A DNA stretch of 64,000 bases from Ephemerocybe angulata (lineage: Eukaryota > Basidiomycota > Agaricomycetes > Agaricales > Psathyrellaceae), in the NCBI GenBank assembly GCA_013368325.1, contig JAACJK010000064.1, positions 1 through 64,000 on the forward strand, in the 5' to 3' direction. How positions within the stretch are numbered: position 1 is the stretch's first letter; every line of letters begins with the position of its first letter. The notes below the pieces were generated by a model. That model saw only the letters and a program-made list of their open reading frames with translations, did no database searches and was not told the DNA's origin. Made by a program: the position numbers and the translations under genes. Of this stretch, positions 1 through 12,800 are shown in pieces.

Positions 1-640
1 GGAGATCCGAACCACCAAGCTAATAGTTCATTATTGGGGGACGGATAGACATACCCCTGTAGGCTAACAGACGCTGGCTTAGTACGATAGAACTGCGAGA
101 ATGCTTCGTCGCCACCATGACTGCCCTGATTAGAGCGTGGCCGAAAAAAAAAAATGCCTACGACCTCAGACCGCTGCTGGCGTGAAATACACATATCAGC
201 ACGTACCGGAATACACATATCAGCACGTACCGACCATACGAAACGTTCAGCGTCGCCAAATTTGTGCCTCTAGGCACCGAGAAGAATCCATCGTAAAGAA
301 AGCAGTGATGAAGACCTCAAAGCTATTAGCGCTAATGCCCCTTCAGCCGAACGGAGTTTCAAATTCGGCATTAGCCAGCGACGGGCGCTTCAACGCGACT
401 CGCTTCAAACCGGATACGGGTCACGACAACTAGCACCCTAAATGTCTCCAGACCACATAAGGGCACCATACCCCCGTGGCACAATAAACGATTGCATGCA
501 AACCTCAATACTCCGCCCCAAACACTTAACATTATTGCTGACTAATAATCTAGCATAAACTCCGACGGCCAACGGCGATAGCTGTGCAAACGGCTTGCCT
601 AGCTTCAAGCGCCTTGAGTCTCCGCCGACCGCAGGTTCCA
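1..640. other. Left-edge stretch without a recognisable gene
   Basis: No ORF here matches a family I know. The longest open frame (137-433, plus) is 98 codons of low-quality sequence and contains a short tandem repeat. Decayed ribosomal protein L3 sequence becomes recognisable only from about position 645. Confidence 0.4.
186..233 (+). repeat. Two-copy 24-bp tandem repeat
   Basis: A 24-base unit beginning AATACACATATCAGC occurs twice back to back with no mismatch seen by eye. It lies outside any recognisable gene. It probably arose by replication slippage. Confidence 0.7.
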
Positions 641-644
641 GCGA

Positions 645-1580
645 TATACGGCACCATAGCTACAAACTGCCTAGCTCGGATCTATAGTATCCTTCGCAGA
701 AAGGGACTGCCATTCGCCGCAGACAGGTTAAGTAGTCCCCAAGGATAACTTCAAGAAGCACGTTCACCAGACGGCCACCATGATGGGTCACCAAGCTGGT
801 ATGTCCACGTTTCTCGCAACCATGACCGTGCTGACCCGACTATCACAGTAGTCGAGGCTATCGACGTCCACCTTGCGAAACACATTGGGACTTTCCGCTG
901 TTCCCACACTTTCGCCACTCCCTGGACCACCTATCTCTCAAACGAACTCGAGCGTCGCTGCTACAAGAACTTGTACCCCTGAACACCCGCTACGCCAGGA
1001 AGAATGCAAACGAGATTGTCAAGCACCAAGATCGCCGTATGGAATGCATCCGCGAATCTGCGACGTCTCTCGCACCCTCACTCGCTGCCCAAATCCCCAG
1101 ACCGTTCTCATCTTGCAGAAAATAGTGACCCTAATTCTCGGCTCCGAGGGTATTGGACACCACCGGGTGACCAAGCCATTTCATAGCAAGTCTCATAAGG
1201 TCTACGCAAGAACACATGAGCTGGAACGCGGCCTACCCGAGCTCATGTTCGCCTCCTTCTGTCTGATCGCAACGGATACCAGCACCTTACCAAGCTCAAC
1301 GCGGAGAGCAACATGACCAGCTCTACCATGGGCGAGACCAACGACCACACCGAGACAGAAACCACCACGGAAACCGTCACCCCCCACGAATAGTACCCCC
1401 GGCACGAGATCGTCATGAGCGATTCCCTCTTCAGCAAGTGTTCCATACCCGAAACCGATAGGAGTATCATCACCAGATGCGCATCTTCATGGTTCCCGCC
1501 TCCCGCCTAGAGATTCTCGATGCCCAGGGCTTGAACTTTCGTACTTTCCAATCTCTCGGAACCTCTTACCGATACAGGAT
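645..1580 (+). pseudogene. Ribosomal protein L3 (uL3) pseudogene, copy A
   Basis: This is the only copy in the array that keeps the N-terminal part of L3. Around 649-730 the conserved N-terminus is readable with in-frame stops. At 738-800 the stretch with FKKHVHQTATMMGHQAGM matches the L3 segment with the GYKAGMT motif. At 841-1080 a WTTYLSNELERRCYKNLY tract corresponds to the WAEHLSDEVKRRFYKNWY region, followed by a frameshift. From about 1265 the NGYQHLTKLN tract corresponds to NGYHHRTELN of the C-terminal half, so the middle of the gene is deleted. L3 is a core protein of the large ribosomal subunit; this copy cannot encode it. The family is identified by motif order; the edges are approximate. 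Confidence 0.75.
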
Positions 1581-1589
1581 CATCAAGAA

Positions 1590-2440
1590 CGATACCCTCA
1601 CCATCATGTGGCTGGTCTTCTCGGCTACGTTGAGACACACCACGGTCTCCGCACTTTCCTAACCATCTGGGCCAATCATCTCTCAGACGAAGTCAAGCAT
1701 CACTTTTACAAGAACGGGTACCACTCCAAGAAGAAAGCCTTCACCCTCTACGCCAGCGAGAACGACGAGGACGGAGGCGAGTCCCAGGCTCACTAAATGG
1801 AGCGCATCCGCTAGTACTGCACCGTCGTCTGTGCCCTCGCTCACACCCAGGTCCGCAAGACTGGCATCGGCCAGAAGAAGGCCCACCCCATGGAGATCCA
1901 ACGCAGCGGCCCCCCCCCCCATCTCGCGGTGACCAAGGTTCATGGAATCGAGAGTATTATTCAGCATCGGGGAACCAATAAGCTTGCTCGCAAGACCCAC
2001 AAGGGTCACCGCAAGGTCTCTTGTTTCGGGGCATGGCATCCTTACAGTCACTTTCTCAGTTGCATGGGGCTGGTCTCAGTGCGTAAAGCTAATTTATATG
2101 CTCCTTCCTGGCGCTTATCGTTGGTTGTAGACAATTACCAACACCGTACCGAGCTCAACAAGAAAAACATACAGGGACGGCTCTACCACTGACGATACCA
2201 ACGCATCCACCGACCAAGAAGACCAACACCCCCACTGGTGACTTCACCCACGACAGCATCGTTAGAAACGATGTCCTTGTCGCCCCCGAATCAAGTAAAG
2301 CATTACGCTCCGCAAGTTCCTCATGATTAACGCATGGCACCATGTTTTAGAGAAGTCCAGCTCAAGATCCTCGAGGCCCGGGCTTAGGCATTCGCGCTTT
2401 ACACTCTCTCATCTGCACATTATGTTGTACTCCCTATTTA
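1590..2440 (+). pseudogene. Ribosomal protein L3 (uL3) pseudogene, copy B
   Basis: This is the best-preserved copy. It reads [20 protein letters not shown], then a KKKAF tract, a stop near 1795, and AHTQVRKTGIGQKKAHPMEI. HRKVSCFGAWHP follows, then the C-terminal HRTELNKK tract. A stretch from about 2083 (GTGCGTAAAGC) to about 2130 sits exactly where L3 would read AGQ-NGYHHRTE. It has intron-like ends, so the copy is a duplicated rather than a processed pseudogene. A C10 homopolymer and a deletion lie near 1911. The 3' end runs into the shared spacer with CTGCACATTATGTTG. It is broken by several stops and frameshifts. Confidence 0.8.
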
Positions 2441-2779
2441 GGGGGGCGACCTTCTGCTATCTGGGACTCGAACTACTACTGCTCTCCCAACACAGCAACC
2501 TTAGTGTGTGTAAGGCAATCTAAGAGGTGCTAAGTACCTTTGTGCGAGAGCACTACGGTGAGTGATCATCCTATTGCGACCTGTGCCAGAGTTAACGATC
2601 CCCAGATATGCAGACATATACACCAAAGACCACAATATCTCCTTAGACGTTTACATCAAAGACCGGAGGCAGCCAGCACAGGAAGGTAATACGTAGCAAC
2701 CTCCACTGAGAGTCCCTGACGCGTCACGCCCTCTCTCACCTCTACCATTTATACCTGGCATATAATAGGTTAGCGAGCT

Positions 2780-3650
2780 CAAGCGCACCAGCAAGCAACG
2801 CATAGTCGTCCCCGTGCTCGCTCATACCCTAGTCCGCAAGGCTAGTCTAGCCAGAAAAAGGCCCATCTCATTTAAGATCCAGCACAGCAGGGGCTCCATC
2901 GCCGGCAAGGTCGACTTCAGCTACAAGCTCATGGAGATCCCGCTTAAAGGTGGCTTCATCGACGACAAGGTTGACCTCGATCCCGGTCTCTTCCGTCTTC
3001 GAGCATGAGGAGACCTTCGACTTCACCGCCGCGATTAAGCGTCACGAATTCGAAGGTGTTATCACCATTGGGCAACCAATAAGCTTCCTCGCAAACCACC
3101 AAGAACTGCGCAAGGTCGCTTGTATCGGAGCATGGCATCCTTCCAAGGTCATATTATACGTTGCGTACGCTGGTCAAAGTGCGTAAAGCTGTTTTCTACG
3201 CTCAATTCTGGCACTCATCATAGGCCTTAGACGGTCACCAGCCGGAGCGTCCAACTCATCCACCAACCAAGAAGACCTTTGCCCCCACGGGTAGCTTCCC
3301 CCATACGGGTTCGTCATGAACGATTCCTCATCGTCAAACCGCATCCACCGAGCAAGAAAACCGTAACCCCCAGTGGGTGGATTCCCCCATTAAGGTATCA
3401 TCAAGAGCGACTTCCTCATCGTCAAAAGCTCTATCCCCCGACTCGAAAAGAGTCTTATCACGTTCAGCAAATTCCTCATGGTTAACGCATCGCACCACGT
3501 TTTGGAGAAAGTCCAGCTCAATAACCTTAAACATCAGGCACGACTCTTTCCAAATTTCCGAGGAAAAGGCTGTATGCATGGTTGCTCTCAAAGACCGAGC
3601 TTAAGCTTTCGTGCTTTCTACTCTCTCATCTGCACATTATGTTGGACCCT
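2780..3650 (+). pseudogene. Ribosomal protein L3 (uL3) pseudogene, copy C
   Basis: It begins after an intron-like tract (from about 2558 GTGAGTGATC to about 2785) with a VVPVLAHTLVRKA segment. KVDFSYKLMEIPLKGG, HEFEGVITIG and ELRKVACIGAWHPSKV follow. The VRKA-type intron is retained near 3180. The C-terminal part KSDFLIVKSSIPRLEKS then leads to VNASHHVLEKVQL. It carries an internal duplication (KVDF followed by another DDKVD) that copy E also has. Copies C and E therefore share an already-modified ancestor. Multiple stops and frameshifts are present. Confidence 0.8.
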
Positions 3651-3724
3651 CTACTCAGCTTCATAGGCATCACCCACCTCCCCTAGGCTAGATCTACTAC
3701 TGCCACCCCCCTCCATGGGCTAAC

Positions 3725-3935
3725 ATCGCCACCCGCAAGTACCTCATGGTTAACGCCACCCGCTGGGATTTGGAGAAGGTCCAGCTCGTGTTCATCTATA
3801 CCGTATCCAGAATCAATTACCGTTATTTCCAGATCTCCCAAGAAAAAGCTGTGTCCATGAGTACTGTCGAGGCTAAACTTAAGCTTCATGCTTTCTACCC
3901 TCTCCTCTGCACATTATGTTCTGCTCCCTACCTAA
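3725..3935 (+). pseudogene. Ribosomal protein L3 (uL3) 3'-end fragment, copy D
   Basis: Only the C-terminal segment is present: a RKYLMVNATRWDLEKVQL tract, then YRYFQISQEKAVSM and the KLKLHAF end. These match the L3 region TLRKSLMVHTSRRDLEKVQL through FQTSEEK. It follows the end of copy C directly and has its own copy of the 3' spacer at about 3890-3930. It looks like an unequal-crossover remnant. Confidence 0.75.
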
Positions 3936-4139
3936 CATCCAGGGCATCCCCCAAGTCCCTGAGTCCCAATCCGCTACTGCTCTACCAACGCAGCAGTCTT
4001 CGTGCACGCGCTAAGAGGCACTGTCTAAGGATCTTCGTCGCAAGAGCACGCCTGTGAGTAACCCTTGCTATTCCGACTCTGCGCCGTAGTTAACGAACCC
4101 CACGTAGTCACACCCTCTTCCACCTCTATTATTTATACC

Positions 4140-4985
4140 TGTGGCATTCACCAGCCCGCGAGCTCGAGTGCATCGGCAAGCGATGCACCGTCGTCCCCGT
4201 GCTCGCTCACACCCAGTCTGCAAGGCTGGCCTAGCTAGAAGAGGGCCCATCTCACGGAGAACCAGCATACCGGTGGCTCCACCGCCGGCAAGGTCGACTT
4301 CGGCTACAAGCTCACGGAGATCCAGCTCAACAGTGTCTTATTCGACGACAATGTCGTCATCGATCATGAGCTCATTGGGAAGCCCATTGAAGTCTCTTCC
4401 GTCTTCGAGCAGGAGGAGAACCTTAACTGCACCGCTGCGATTAAACTTCACAGATTAGAGGGTGTTATCACCGCTGGGGAACAAAAAGCTTCCTCGCAAG
4501 AACCACATGGGTCTGCAAGGTCGCTTGTATCAGAGCATGGCATACTTCCAAGGTCATGTTCTCCGTTGCACGTGCTGGTCAAAGTGCGTAAAGCTGGTTT
4601 ATATGATCCTTCCTAGCGCTTATACTTGTTCTTGGACGGCTACCATCACCGTACTGAGCCCAAGAAGTAAATACAGGACGGCTCTACCACCTACGATTCC
4701 AACGAATCCACCGAACAAGAGAGATACATCATCCCCATGGGTGGCTTCACCTACTACAGCCGCACTCTCAGGACTAATGTCCTCATCGTCAGGGCCTCCC
4801 TCCCCCGAATCGAGCAGAGAATGATCGCGATCCGCACGCTGCGCACCGTAGTTCAGAGTATGTCTATCGCAATTTCATCAGTACGTTCTCCAAATACGGT
4901 CACGGGTCTTTCCAGCCTTCCGAAAATATATTGCACTTTTTAATCTCTCGTTTGCACATTAAGTTGTACTCTCTACCTAGGGGCA
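4140..4985 (+). pseudogene. Ribosomal protein L3 (uL3) pseudogene, copy E
   Basis: A tract with intron-like ends (about 4053-4155, GTGAGTAACC to an AG) precedes a RELE-like exon start and AHTQ. Then come KVDFGYKLTEIQLN, a second DDNVVIDHELIGKPIEVSS block, FEQEENLNCTAAIKLHRLEG, and the VRKAGL intron relic near 4583-4630. After the intron come DGYHHRTEPKK and IIPMGGFTYY. The 3' spacer is at about 4940-4985. It is still alignable over about 800 bp but has frameshifts and stops. Confidence 0.8.
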
Positions 4986-5237
4986 GAGGCATCACCCAGC
5001 GCCCATCAGACTCACTCTTTTACGCTCTCGACGCAAACACACTGCCGAGTCAACGCGGTACCCTCAACGCATCCGACCCCACAATCCATTTCCGATTCGA
5101 ACAAATTGCCGCCTACAACTCGTGTCAAAGAGTCATTACATGCCGAGCGCGGTCCTTTCCTACGATAAACTGAGATACGGTTGCTGATTCCGAACACAGG
5201 TACAGACACCCTATCACCGTTCAGCACCTCTCGGTAG

Positions 5238-6390
5238 TCAATCCTCGCCCAAAACATCCGTCCCGAGCGTGGACGTCTCGTTTGTCTCGTTCAACGAGGT
5301 AATATATCCATACTATGCTACCTGATGAGTGCCACTTATCACAACTTAAACCACCACGACACACGCACCGGGTTGGGCGCCCCATAACTAGCCGCATACC
5401 CCATCTTCACCAACAGCCTATCGGCTTTGAACTGAACGTACTGAAGCATTTCATCCGGAATAAGGCCTGTCGACTGACGAGAAAGCAGATCTGCCAGAGG
5501 TCAGTCGATGTAGTCGAACCCACACGAGGGCTCACCTAGGACGAAATCTGACTCGATATCTACAGCCTCCCGCACTATCTCGCGGACAGTTCCCGCTACT
5601 GGTCGAGAACTGAGACGACCGAGCAAGGAGCACGCGAAATTGATGTGGTGCCTCTCGTCTCTCATGACCAAATCGTTCGAGAGCGTCAACCCCGGCATCT
5701 TCCCTTGCTCTTTCAACCAGGCTAAGGAAGCGAAACTAGCCGAAAAGAAGACACCTTCAACGCATACAAACGCCACCAGACGCTCAGCGAAGGAGCGAGT
5801 ATTGTCGATTATCCACTTCACTGCCCAAATGTTCTTGAAAGCAATACTAGGGACCTCCATAGACCACCGCAGCAAGGATTGCTGATCGTCCTCTTCAGGA
5901 ATAAGAGCGTCTATGAGTTTCGCATACATCTCCGCGTGAATATTCTCCCTTCGCACGACGGTCAGTAATACCCAAATAGCATGCGCGTCTAAAAACGACG
6001 CACATTACGACCTGGAAGCCGTAAAAGAATTTTACTTCGGTATAAGCCACCTCCTGGCACAGCCTTCCTGCGATGTTATCTGCGATTATCCCGTCGACAG
6101 TCGCGAAAAATGCGAGAATCCTAGAAACCATCCGCTTCTCTCCAGGCCCCATCGTAGTGGCCCAATGTTCCTTGTCCGTGGTGAGGTCAATGTCCTTGGG
6201 CATCCAAAAGGCGTCTCTAGCGTCTATATACATCTTCCACAGCTACCCGCGAAGAACACTCAGTAAGGATACAACAGCGAAGAGACAAAGGTACCTCGGG
6301 GAGTCGGATAGGCAACGCCGAGCGCAGCCCGCTCCCAGGAACGAGCAATGGGTCCACAGCAGGAGGGGGCACTCCGTAAATATGAGACAT
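5238..6390 (-). CDS. Ribonucleotide reductase small subunit (R2) paralogue
   Basis: R2 of class I ribonucleotide reductase holds the diiron-tyrosyl radical used to make dNTPs in the cytosol. My model has five exons: 6390-6295, 6242-6004, 5948-5536, 5490-5369 and 5312-5238. The introns are 52, 55, 45 and 56 nt, most with CTGAC/CTGAG branch points. The exons sum to 945 nt, giving 314 aa in one frame. Metal ligands and radical tyrosine are visible: Asp in FFATVDGI, ENIHAEMY (Glu, His, Tyr), Glu in CVEGVFFSASFASL, and DERHHINFA. The start at 6390 is preferred because a TATATATA box at 6467-6474 puts the likely transcription start near an upstream ATG at 6438. The N-terminus is short, and the C-terminal tail that usually docks on R1 is not recognisable. 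It is a divergent paralogue, probably not the housekeeping gene. Confidence 0.85.
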
Positions 6391-6466
6391 AGTCGAAATA
6401 TGGAGACGGCAAAGCCTCTGGAGGCGCTCTAAGCACATGCACCTGAACTACATCCCCCCACCCTTG

Positions 6467-6474
6467 TATATATA
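6467..6474 (-). promoter_or_regulatory. TATA box of the R2 gene
   Basis: TATATATA on the minus strand lies about 77 bp upstream of the preferred R2 start at 6390 and about 29 bp above an alternative ATG at 6438. It supports the shorter start. Confidence 0.55.
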
Positions 6475-6529
6475 CCCTCCACTACACCCATCTCCTAAAG
6501 GAAAGAATACTAAGATGCATCCCCCGACG

Positions 6530-6848
6530 TATAAATAGCGAGATCACATCTGCAACAGCCCGACAAATACCATCATTGACACAGCACCTACTCATCTGAG
6601 CCTCAAGCTAAGCACCTCAAGCAATATACAAATACATTCTGTGTACGTCATGGGCGCTTATTGGCATGATAGCCGGGGAATGTAAATAACCCCATCTTAA
6701 CACAAAATACAGCCGTTTCGAAAAGGTACCATAGTCATGTCTCGAAATACAGCCACAATAGAGTCGTACATGCTCACCTTTCAGCTGAGGTGCTTACCAA
6801 CTTGAGGACGCAAACCTCCTACACCTACCAAACACCATAACTATATAA
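6530..6848 (+). promoter_or_regulatory. Plus-strand TATA boxes upstream of the Helitron ORF
   Basis: TATAAATA at about 6530-6537 and CTATATAAAC at about 6839-6848 face the Helitron gene. The second lies about 45 bp before the ATG at 6889 and is the better candidate. The 450 bp between the R2 start and the Helitron start holds no ORF that I recognise, so the two genes share a divergent intergenic region. Confidence 0.45.
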
Positions 6849-6888
6849 ACCAGCGCCTATTGCATCAAGTGAATTCAATACCAACGAG

Positions 6889-9800
6889 ATGCCCACACCA
6901 GACATTACAACAGTGCCTAATACCATCTCAGTACCTCCCGAAAGCCATACAGCTGTCCCGCTATATAGCATCGTTAAGTCGGGCTCGGGAAGTTTGTCCA
7001 CCGAAAAGACCATGGTCGATCCTGGCACCTGGAAGAGAGGTGTAAACTACCATGGAGTCGCCCAATACATGTCTAGAGAGGACCCGCGGTTACAGGACTC
7101 GGAGTTGATCATATTAACCAACCCAATATGCGAAATCATAGCTGTGTTCCCCTATATAAGTGGACCAGATCTCAAGGTCCTAAGCCGATTCCATGGCCTA
7201 TATCCCAACGCGAAAACCAGCAGCAGAGAAGTAGCTCGCGATCTACTGCATCACGTGTGTACACCCAAATGCCACACGACACTACTAGTGTTCAGAAAAA
7301 GGGACAAGCTTCGAGCACTAAAGCCTTGGGAGGCCCTATCACGCGTCTGGGACTGGTCAGCCCTAAATTCGAATCGGCCCAACCCCCCGCCCAGCGTCAT
7401 CTCAAGCGAACACTCGGTAGCATCCTTCTCAAGCCGCTACAGAGTACATTCCTCCGAGGATCGCGCTAGGAACCGCCCCTGCCAAATGCCTACTGTAACC
7501 GCGAGACACCTCCCCCCCATTTGCGCTCCATCACACGATGAGGGGCCAAGTCATTCGATCGATCCTCCAGATAGACTCCCCATTAAGAGAAAAAGCGCAC
7601 AAGCTCGGGCCGAACCGAAGAATGTTACAGCTCACCTACTGCCATTGGATGACGCCTCCAAAATACAAATAATAGCTGAATGGCAGCAAGAAATGGCGTT
7701 GACTTCTTTCATGAAAAAGCCATGCGCTGTTTGCAGTACCATGGCGAGGGCACCAGATTTAGTGAAGTTGGATTCGAACGAGATTGATCTAAAGGTACTC
7801 AGGAACGACCATGTACCCCCGCATTTACTCCCGACAAGCTACAATATCGCTGCCTACGACGGAGCTCTACTGGAGCCGGAAGGTCTCGAGGACCGTCAGC
7901 GCAAGGCGAGCATGAACGTGTGCAAAGACTGCAAAAGCGACTTGATCAATGGAAAAATGCCCAAATTCGCGCTCAGCAACTGGCTATACTACGCTCGAGA
8001 GCGATTACCTGAAGATGTAGCGCTAGGATTCGCTAATATGTCCGTCTTCGAAAAGGCATTAATCTGCCGGGTCAGAACGAATAGCCTGTTGTGCCGTTTC
8101 TCCCTCGAGGGTGTCGAGAAGGATCCGCGTAATGACAATTTCGTGCAAAGAAGGCGACACATGAGAGGCAACATAGTGTCAACTCCTCTAGATGTAGCAA
8201 GGACGAGCACCGCCCTTCCACCACCTGCTTCAGAAATTAAGGATACGTTATGCGCTTTAATAACCTCCTCAAATGTACCATCCGATGCGACGATTGAGAC
8301 ACTGACACCTATAATGGTCAGGAAATCTAGAGTAAAACGTCTAATCGAATTCCTCGTTGGCAACAATCCACATTACACCAAATGTGATGGGTTCAAAGGA
8401 TTCAGTTCAGAATATCTCAACAACTTGTTCGAAGGAACGACTGACTCTGGGGTACCGGCGGCTGCCACGATAGGGCACATTCCAATCAATCGAGCTCTGG
8501 AATCTCTGACGGAGGATCATATTGGAAGGATGGATGAAATCGAGGGCTTACTTATGGAAAATGTAGCATACACCTCAGGAGATCATAGTCCACAAAGCTA
8601 CAGGGAAATGACCTTTGAAGCGGCTGAACGGTGCGCAGCGGCCAAACCGTTTTTGTTCTCTAGATCAGGTTCACAGCCAGTACCCGACATTAATAACCCT
8701 GCTTGGCTGAGCTGGGCCCACCCAAACGCCGATCCGTACGGCTTGGGAGGATTCAACGACCCTCGAAGGAAGCGAGTCATAGGAATGGAGCAGCAATTGA
8801 AGCACCTATTGACGGCGAAGGACCCTTTGTTCGAACGGGACCCTCAGCTGGCTTTCGATGTGTACAACATCATCCGGAAGAGCGCTGTAAATACCAGTAT
8901 TCGGTTCGCAGTGCCTTACTACAGATATACGAAGACAGTGGATAGGTTGGCTGCATTGGATAAAAATCAAGTAAATGCCCTCAGACATAAGTTTCAACAT
9001 GACCCGATGTACAAGCCAAGCAGTACCGAAGAAATAGAAATCACCCGTGTCCTATCCTCAATAGCACCTTTAGCCAAACAAGTGCCGGGCACGGTATCCC
9101 AAAAAATCAAGATGCGAAATGAGATAAGATCCATCATAGGACAACGAGGATCGCCCACACTATTCGTCACTATCAACCCTTCAGACTATCATAACCCTAT
9201 AGTCAGTGTACTAGCAAAACGACCCGCACATCCGTCCGAACTGGAGCAGTTAAGATCTATTACGACGAAGGAAAGAGGACATACAGCCGTGGAACATCCA
9301 GTAGCGTGCGCGCAATTTTTCGACGCGATGATGAGAGCCTTCATCCGCATTATTCTGAGACACGGTAGGAGGGGCAACAGTCCAGGTATTTTCGGTCACT
9401 GCGAGGCGTACTACGGAACCGTGGAGACGCAAGGCAGAGGTACCCTCCACTGCCACATGCTGCTGTGGTTGAAAGACCATCTTCCTCCCGAAACTCTGGC
9501 GGACACTCTCAAGACATCCTCCGAATATGGTAACGCGTTGATAAAATGGGTAGATTCCATTATGTGCTCAGGGTTCATCGGTTCTAGGTCCGTAGAAAAC
9601 AGACTTCCAGGTGAAAACGACGCAGAGACCATAGCACCCCGAGACCCGCACCCAGCCAGCAAAATAGATCCTAAAGTAACGAACCTCAGCCAATCAGAAT
9701 TTATGCTCGAGATGAAGGACCACGTAGATGATTTACTGACCCGTTTCAACTGGCATAAACACAACGGATCCTGTTGGAAGTACCTCAAAACGGGCGAAGC

Positions 9801-12800
9801 GAGGGTACCCGAGAACTGCAGGTTCGGCATGGACGGAACCGTTATAGACGAAACCACAGTCAATACAAATACTGGAGCGGTGATAGTGAAACGGACTCAC
9901 CCTAACATGACACATTACAACCCTACCGTCACCTTTCTCATGAAATGCAACACGGATATAAAGTTTATTGGTTCCGGAGGAGACGCCAAAGCATTCATGT
10001 ACTACGTCACAGACTACATTACCAAGGCGCCTCTCTCTATGCATGCGGGACTCACCGCACTAGCATACGCCATTCGTCAAGGCGAAGAACGAAATGTGAT
10101 CCTGCCTTCGAACGGCGTGTCCGACCCTAAAAAGGCTGTGACCATAGCCATCAATAGCATGCTGGGTCGTCAGGAGCTATCACACCCACAGGTGATGAGC
10201 TACGTACTAGGAGGAGGTGAATGCTACACCAGCGAGCGGTTCCAAGCCATTAACTGGGCGGAGGTGCTACGCTACATCACCAGAGAAGAGACAATCAATC
10301 CTGCTTTCAATATTAGCGAAGAACAAACCTCACAAGGCATAGACGACCTCCGACTAGCCATGTCGGCGGAAAAGGACGAGATCGTAGCATCCAACTCCCT
10401 CCTGGATTACATCTTTCGCCCCGCAAACGAACCGTTCGAGTCAATGGGACTGTACAATCACATTGCATCAACTAGAAGAACGACTCGAAAGAAAGGGGAA
10501 TCAGGAGTGTTCTCGTCTTCCAAACATCCTCAGTACAAGTCGCATGGACTTGGACTAAGGCGACTGCACGTAATTCCTGTGCTATTAGGACCAGCAATCC
10601 AAAGAAGACACGGCTCAGAGAGCGAGCAGGAAGCGTGGGCACGAGATATATGCATATTATTCTCACCTTGGAGAGTACCTTCAGACATTGTACCAACCCA
10701 ACCGTCCTGGAAACCCCAAGCCGAGGAACTGCTACACAGACTGTCGCCAACCGATCTCAAAATAGTCGAAAATATGGGCGTGGTGGCAGAAGGCCGGCAA
10801 GCCAGAGACGACCGTCCGCGCGGAAAGAGAAAGACGCTGTCAGAAATAGCACTAATCGATATGGACCTTATGCCCGACCTGGATAGCGACGAACCTGTCG
10901 CAGACTCAAATATCTATGCAGCAGCGTTAGAGCCACCCGAAAATGCGAGAGATACGAGCACTCATACTAGAATATCTCACTACCTCGAAGACCTGCTTGG
11001 GCCGGGATCGTCTTGGGCGGTCCAGCAGTGTTTCCCTCCGCTCGCTGCCTCCGAAGCTCACGGAGGAGCATACGATACTGCAGGCGCGCCGACCCCTACC
11101 GACGAAGATGCAGACGAAGAGTCGAGTCGGATGGCTAAACAACGACGATATATGATGAAAGCAAAGGGGAGAAAGCGAGCAAGAGAAGATGATGGCAAAC
11201 AAACCAAAACGACGAGAAAGCGGAAACGTGCCCGACTGATAGTTCCCACGACGGATATAGTGTCCGTGGAAGCGGTCCACCTGGACTCTACCCCGACCGG
11301 GCCTCAAGTCAAGATGGCACCGTCGTGCCTCAAAACCTCCGCACACGCGTTAGCTATCAAGCGACAACTGATAAGTAACATCGAACAGTACAGAGCGTAT
11401 CGGACGATCACCAACCACGCGATCTCTAACGGGCCTCAGCTACTCATGTACATCGGAGGAGAAGGTGGTACGGGAAAGTCCTACTTAATCGAGTCCATAA
11501 TCGAGTTTTTCAAGCTTGCCAACCGCGAATCAGAGGTCAGAATAGGGGCGTTCACGGGTATAGCAGCGTCCCTAATAGGCGGCAACACGTTACACTCATT
11601 GCTATCGATAGGGTCCAATCACAAGAAAATGTCCACCCTAGTCAAACAATTGAGCTCGGAATGGAGCGGGGTAAAGTACTTGTTCATCGACGAGGTATCC
11701 ATGATATCCGCACCATTCTTGGCCTCCATATCTTCCAAACTCCAACTATCGCAAAGTGACCACCCGTCTAACTGTCTCCGCATATTTGGTGGCATCAACG
11801 TCATCTTCCTAGGCGACTTTTTCCAACTAGCTCCACCCAAACAATCTCCAGTCTACGCATACAAACTTGTGAGGAACCCCTCGTTCGTCGAAACAAGAAG
11901 CAGTGTCGGGCTAGACGCCATATCTGGAGCTTACCTCTGGCGACAAATCACGCAGGTTACTATTCTCAGGCAAACGAAGCGCCACGAAGGAGACAAACTT
12001 CTGTCGAAACTATTGTCCGTAATCAGGAGCAGACAATGCATCGATAACACGGGGAAACAAACCAAGGTCGATGGCCTAACGGTCGTCGAGCACTTACGCC
12101 GCCGCGATTTCGAATTCGTAGCTCGAACTGAACCGCACACCATTAAAGCCTTCGAAAATGCGCCAACGATCGTGGGCAACAGAATGATCAGGGATCTACT
12201 GAACACCATAATGCTTTCCGCGCACGCCAACCGACAGTCCGAACCCATAGCGTTATATTACTCGAAAGACACAATCAGAGCGGAACCGGTCAGCCGAAAG
12301 GCAGCTCTCTTGCTGTGGTCCTTGCCATCCAAATCCACCAAAGACGTCCTGGGTCAGCTCCCAATGTTTATAGGTATGAAAGTAATGATAACAGAAAACG
12401 TATCTATCCAATACAAAGTAGTAAACGGATCCGAAGGCACTATATGCGGCATCCGATACGACGAACTGGAGGGACGTCGGTACGCAACAGTTGCCTACGT
12501 CAAGATACCTACGTCCACGCTCGTCCACGCCCCTAATCTAGACCCAGGAGTCGTGCCCATATTTCCATCAAAAACCAGCATTAAATACCCTACTCGGCTC
12601 CGCAACACGGTGTCCAAGACCTTTTCAAGGCAGCAATTACCCTTAGTGCCGGCGTACTCGTACACCGACTACAAAAGCCAAGGACGGACACTCGAACGCG
12701 CTATAGTTGATCTTGCATCAGCCAAACAGCAAGGAGTGTACGTTATGCTCTCAAGGGTAACCACCCTGAGAGGATTATTAATTCTTCGCTGGTTTCCGGA

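Larger units (their letters stand above)
2399..4985 (+). repeat. Shared 3' spacer of the L3 pseudogene array (4 copies)
   Basis: A spacer of about 40 bp built around CTCTCATCTGCACATTATGTTG occurs after copies B (about 2400-2445), C (about 3615-3655), D (about 3890-3935) and E (about 4940-4985). Most copies are followed by a CTCCCTA tract. Because non-coding 3' sequence repeats together with the coding part, the array arose by tandem DNA duplication. Independent retro-insertion would not copy this spacer. Confidence 0.75.

Noticed and set aside
873..1316. 147-codon ORF in the left region
   Set aside because: Out-of-frame reading of the L3 pseudogene; the recognisable L3 residues are in other frames.
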